A stretch of DNA of 6,228 nt from Paludibacteraceae bacterium. GTDB taxonomy: Bacteria; Bacteroidota; Bacteroidia; Bacteroidales; Paludibacteraceae. The translations under genes and the position numbers were made by a program. Position 1 is the stretch's first letter, and every line of letters begins with the position of its first letter. Where the stretch lies: assembly GCA_017550055.1 (NCBI GenBank), contig JAFYMM010000227.1:1-6228 (forward strand). Reading direction: 5' to 3'. The notes beneath the pieces were generated by a model that saw only the letters and a program-made list of their open reading frames with translations, searched no databases and was not told where the DNA came from. This document shows positions 4,889 to 6,228 of this stretch, in pieces.

Positions 4889-5773
4889 CTATTTCGAAAG
4901 ATTAAAATATTGTTGTCCGATAAGATGACCATCCGCAAATAAATCTACACGATAATCACCCTCCCAAAGTGTTTCTGTAACGGTATAATAAATCGCGTCA
5001 CTAAATTCCTCGCCTGTATATTCAAAGCTCTTACGTGCCGAAAAAGCGATTTTCGAGCCTTCAAAGTCAAACAAATCTGTCGCCTGTTTTTGCAACACCA
5101 TATCATCTGGCGTAGTTATACGCATATAGATAGTCTTATTTCCCACCTCGGCAGTATTATTTTTTGCAATTGTATAATCCACCTTAATGATAGCCAATTT
5201 ACGCACCGATTTCGTTTTACGTCCACGTTCGTTTTGCAACTCTACAGTCACCGCTGTTGCTTCCAATTGCGATGCAATAGTAACTTTTTCCACCAAACGC
5301 TCACGCTCTTCCGACAACACCTTCACCTCTTCCGTTGCTGCCTCATAGCGTTGTTGCACTTGACGATTTTCTGCCTCCAATTTAGTATTCACTGCCGTAA
5401 GCGAATCCACCTGACGCACATACGACACTAACACCTTACGCACTGTCGACAATTCCTCCTTCAATTCTGCAATACGACGCGCATTCGTAGCCTTCACCGT
5501 ACGCAACTCCTCCAACAACAACTGCACACGCTTCTGTTCTCTATCCAATTGGTGCAACAACGAGTCGTTATTCACCTTTATAGACATACCCTCAATCTCA
5601 AGAGCCACATCAGCATATTCATTCTCAAGTTGCTCCTTTTCATAATTCATCATTTCCACCATCTCCTCCATCTCCGTCTGTGTAGTCGACAACGAACGTA
5701 AAAGGTAGAAAATAACACCACTTGCCACAAGTAGCAAAAGCACAAAAGCAATAATTACATTTTTCTTATTCAT
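4889..5773 (-). CDS. Membrane-anchored coiled-coil protein of unknown function
   Basis: I do not recognise a named family. The 294-residue product has three parts. First is a short basic N-terminus (MNKKN) and one hydrophobic segment at about 5-25 (NVIIAFVLLLLVASGVIFYL), with no lipobox or obvious cleavage site, so probably a signal anchor with the rest outside the inner membrane. Second is a long Glu/Lys/Leu-rich helical region at about 31-170 with heptad-like spacing, expected to be a coiled coil. Third is a C-terminal domain (about 175-294) rich in alternating hydrophobic residues and aromatics (IIKVDYTIAKNN, IYMRITTPDDM, YRVDLFADG), likely beta-sandwich-like. This layout suggests an elongated envelope or scaffolding protein. 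The ATG at 5773 precedes the anchor directly; no Shine-Dalgarno is visible. It stands alone, diverges from mdh, and ends in its own terminator. Confidence 0.85.
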   Translation of the reverse strand: MNKKNVIIAFVLLLLVASGVIFYLLRSLSTTQTEMEEMVEMMNYEKEQLENEYADVALEIEGMSIKVNNDSLLHQLDREQKRVQLLLEELRTVKATNARRIAELKEELSTVRKVLVSYVRQVDSLTAVNTKLEAENRQVQQRYEAATEEVKVLSEERERLVEKVTIASQLEATAVTVELQNERGRKTKSVRKLAIIKVDYTIAKNNTAEVGNKTIYMRITTPDDMVLQKQATDLFDFEGSKIAFSARKSFEYTGEEFSDAIYYTVTETLWEGDYRVDLFADGHLIGQQYFNLSK

Positions 5774-5825
5774 ATTTATTAAAAATTAAGATTATTTACA
5801 GATTAATAATTAATACCTAACAGCA

Positions 5826-5870
5826 TTACCAACTATCGACCATTGACAGTCGGCCGCCGACCATTTCCCA
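5826..5870. repeat. Short GC-rich island with repeats in the mdh divergent region
   Basis: Within an otherwise A/T-rich 302-bp divergent intergenic region this segment is markedly GC-rich. It contains CGACCATT twice (5838-5845 and 5858-5865; in direct orientation), and between and overlapping them a perfect GTCGG/CCGAC inverted repeat with a CCG loop (5849-5861). Low-complexity units built from GAC/CAT-like words are seen as dispersed intergenic repeats in some Bacteroidales, so this may be one copy of such an element or an operator. Only one copy is in the window. Confidence 0.45.
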
Positions 5871-5940
5871 TCGTATTTTCTGCAAAATTACTAATAAGTT
5901 TGCGAATGTGCAACTTTTTAGAAAATTTATTATTAAAAAT

Positions 5941-5971
5941 TTCGCCATATCAATTTTATTACCTAACTTTG
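5941..5971 (+). promoter_or_regulatory. Promoter of mdh
   Basis: TAACTTTG (5964-5971) is a full match to the Bacteroidetes -7 element TAnnTTTG. It is preceded, after exactly 19 nt, by TTCG (5941-5944), one mismatch from the -33 TTTG. Transcription should begin near 5978, giving an A-rich leader of about 98 nt before the mdh ATG. That leader contains a small GTAGT/ACTAC hairpin (6036-6040 with 6047-6051). A second TAAGTTTG at 5895-5902 lacks a suitably spaced -33 box and is weaker. Confidence 0.75.
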
Positions 5972-6075
5972 CGATTGCTTTTTGTAAAGAAGACAAAAAC
6001 AAAACAAATAATAAATCTAATAACAAACAAAGCTTGTAGTTTCACCACTACTCGCTTCTAAAATCTAGAAAAACT

Positions 6076-6228
6076 ATGTCTAAAGTAACCGTTGTCGGCG
6101 CAGGTAACGTAGGTGCTACTTGTGCTAATGTGTTGGCTGTAAACGAAGTTGCCAACGAAGTTGTACTCATCGATATCAAAGAAGGCTTTGCTGAAGGTAA
6201 AGCTATGGATATCATGCAAACTGCTCAA
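6076..6228 (+). CDS. mdh: Malate dehydrogenase, N-terminal part (3' truncated by window)
   Basis: NAD-dependent oxidoreductase interconverting malate and oxaloacetate in the cytoplasm; in fermenting Bacteroidales it works in the reductive branch towards fumarate and succinate. Only 51 codons are visible. They show the Rossmann fold start: MSKVTVVGAGNVGATCANVL with the dinucleotide motif GAGNVG at 8-13, then VVLIDIKEG with D33, the acidic residue that binds the adenosine ribose and favours NAD over NADP, and EGKAMDIMQ. This resembles the LDH-like group of malate dehydrogenases; lactate dehydrogenase is the main alternative, and the residues that discriminate substrate lie beyond the window. 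The ATG at 6076 has an A-rich context (aaaaact) without Shine-Dalgarno, nearly the same as rplT. Codons suggest high expression. Confidence 0.9.
   Translation, partial: MSKVTVVGAGNVGATCANVLAVNEVANEVVLIDIKEGFAEGKAMDIMQTAQ

Noticed and set aside
5090..5431. Plus-strand frame inside the coiled-coil gene
   Set aside because: Antisense shadow of the Glu/Lys/Leu-rich coiled coil, rich in His, Leu, Phe and Cys; no start signal.
5826..6061. Two small open frames, one on each strand, in the mdh upstream region
   Set aside because: Both run over the clear mdh promoter and leader, have low-complexity A/T-driven composition and no initiation signal.

Overview
The window looks like chromosomal DNA from a Bacteroidetes bacterium, most likely order Bacteroidales. 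Three things point there. Most genes start at an ATG in an A-rich context with no Shine-Dalgarno sequence. The two best promoters match the Bacteroidetes primary-sigma pattern (TTTG, about 19-20 nt, TAnnTTTG). The housekeeping proteins (IF3, L35, L20, S20, MDH) read like Bacteroidales versions. This is judged by eye; no database search was possible.

Layout, left to right. On the + strand is the 3' part of infC, then rpmI (L35) and rplT (L20), the classical translation operon, closed by a strong terminator at 1079-1115. Next come a 25-nt imperfect direct repeat in two copies and a PhnP-like metallo-beta-lactamase-fold hydrolase (1247-2005). A convergent terminator separates it from a leftward block: a small heat-shock protein of the Hsp20 family (2099-2578) with its own leader and an atypically good Shine-Dalgarno; a probable operon of radC (3235-3924) and an AlaX-like tRNA-editing protein (2724-3206) ending in a terminator; then rpsT (S20, 4051-4305) just downstream of tRNA-Glu(TTC) (4349-4420), driven by a textbook promoter. 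Upstream of that promoter lie about 320 bp of gene-free, T-tract-rich DNA. A membrane-anchored coiled-coil protein of unknown function (4889-5773, leftward) follows, then a 302-bp divergent intergenic region with a short GC-rich island and a good promoter, and finally the first 51 codons of malate dehydrogenase (mdh), rightward and cut by the window end.

Functionally this is mostly core genome: translation initiation, ribosomal proteins, a tRNA, tRNA quality control, proteostasis and central metabolism. I see no phage, transposon, CRISPR, toxin-antitoxin or defence cassette. The points most worth a second look are small: a four-cysteine acidic insert in the Hsp20, a possible SD-masking hairpin in its leader, helically phased T-tracts with an 83-bp quasi-period upstream of tRNA-Glu, the 25-nt repeats, and the structured rpmI-rplT spacer.
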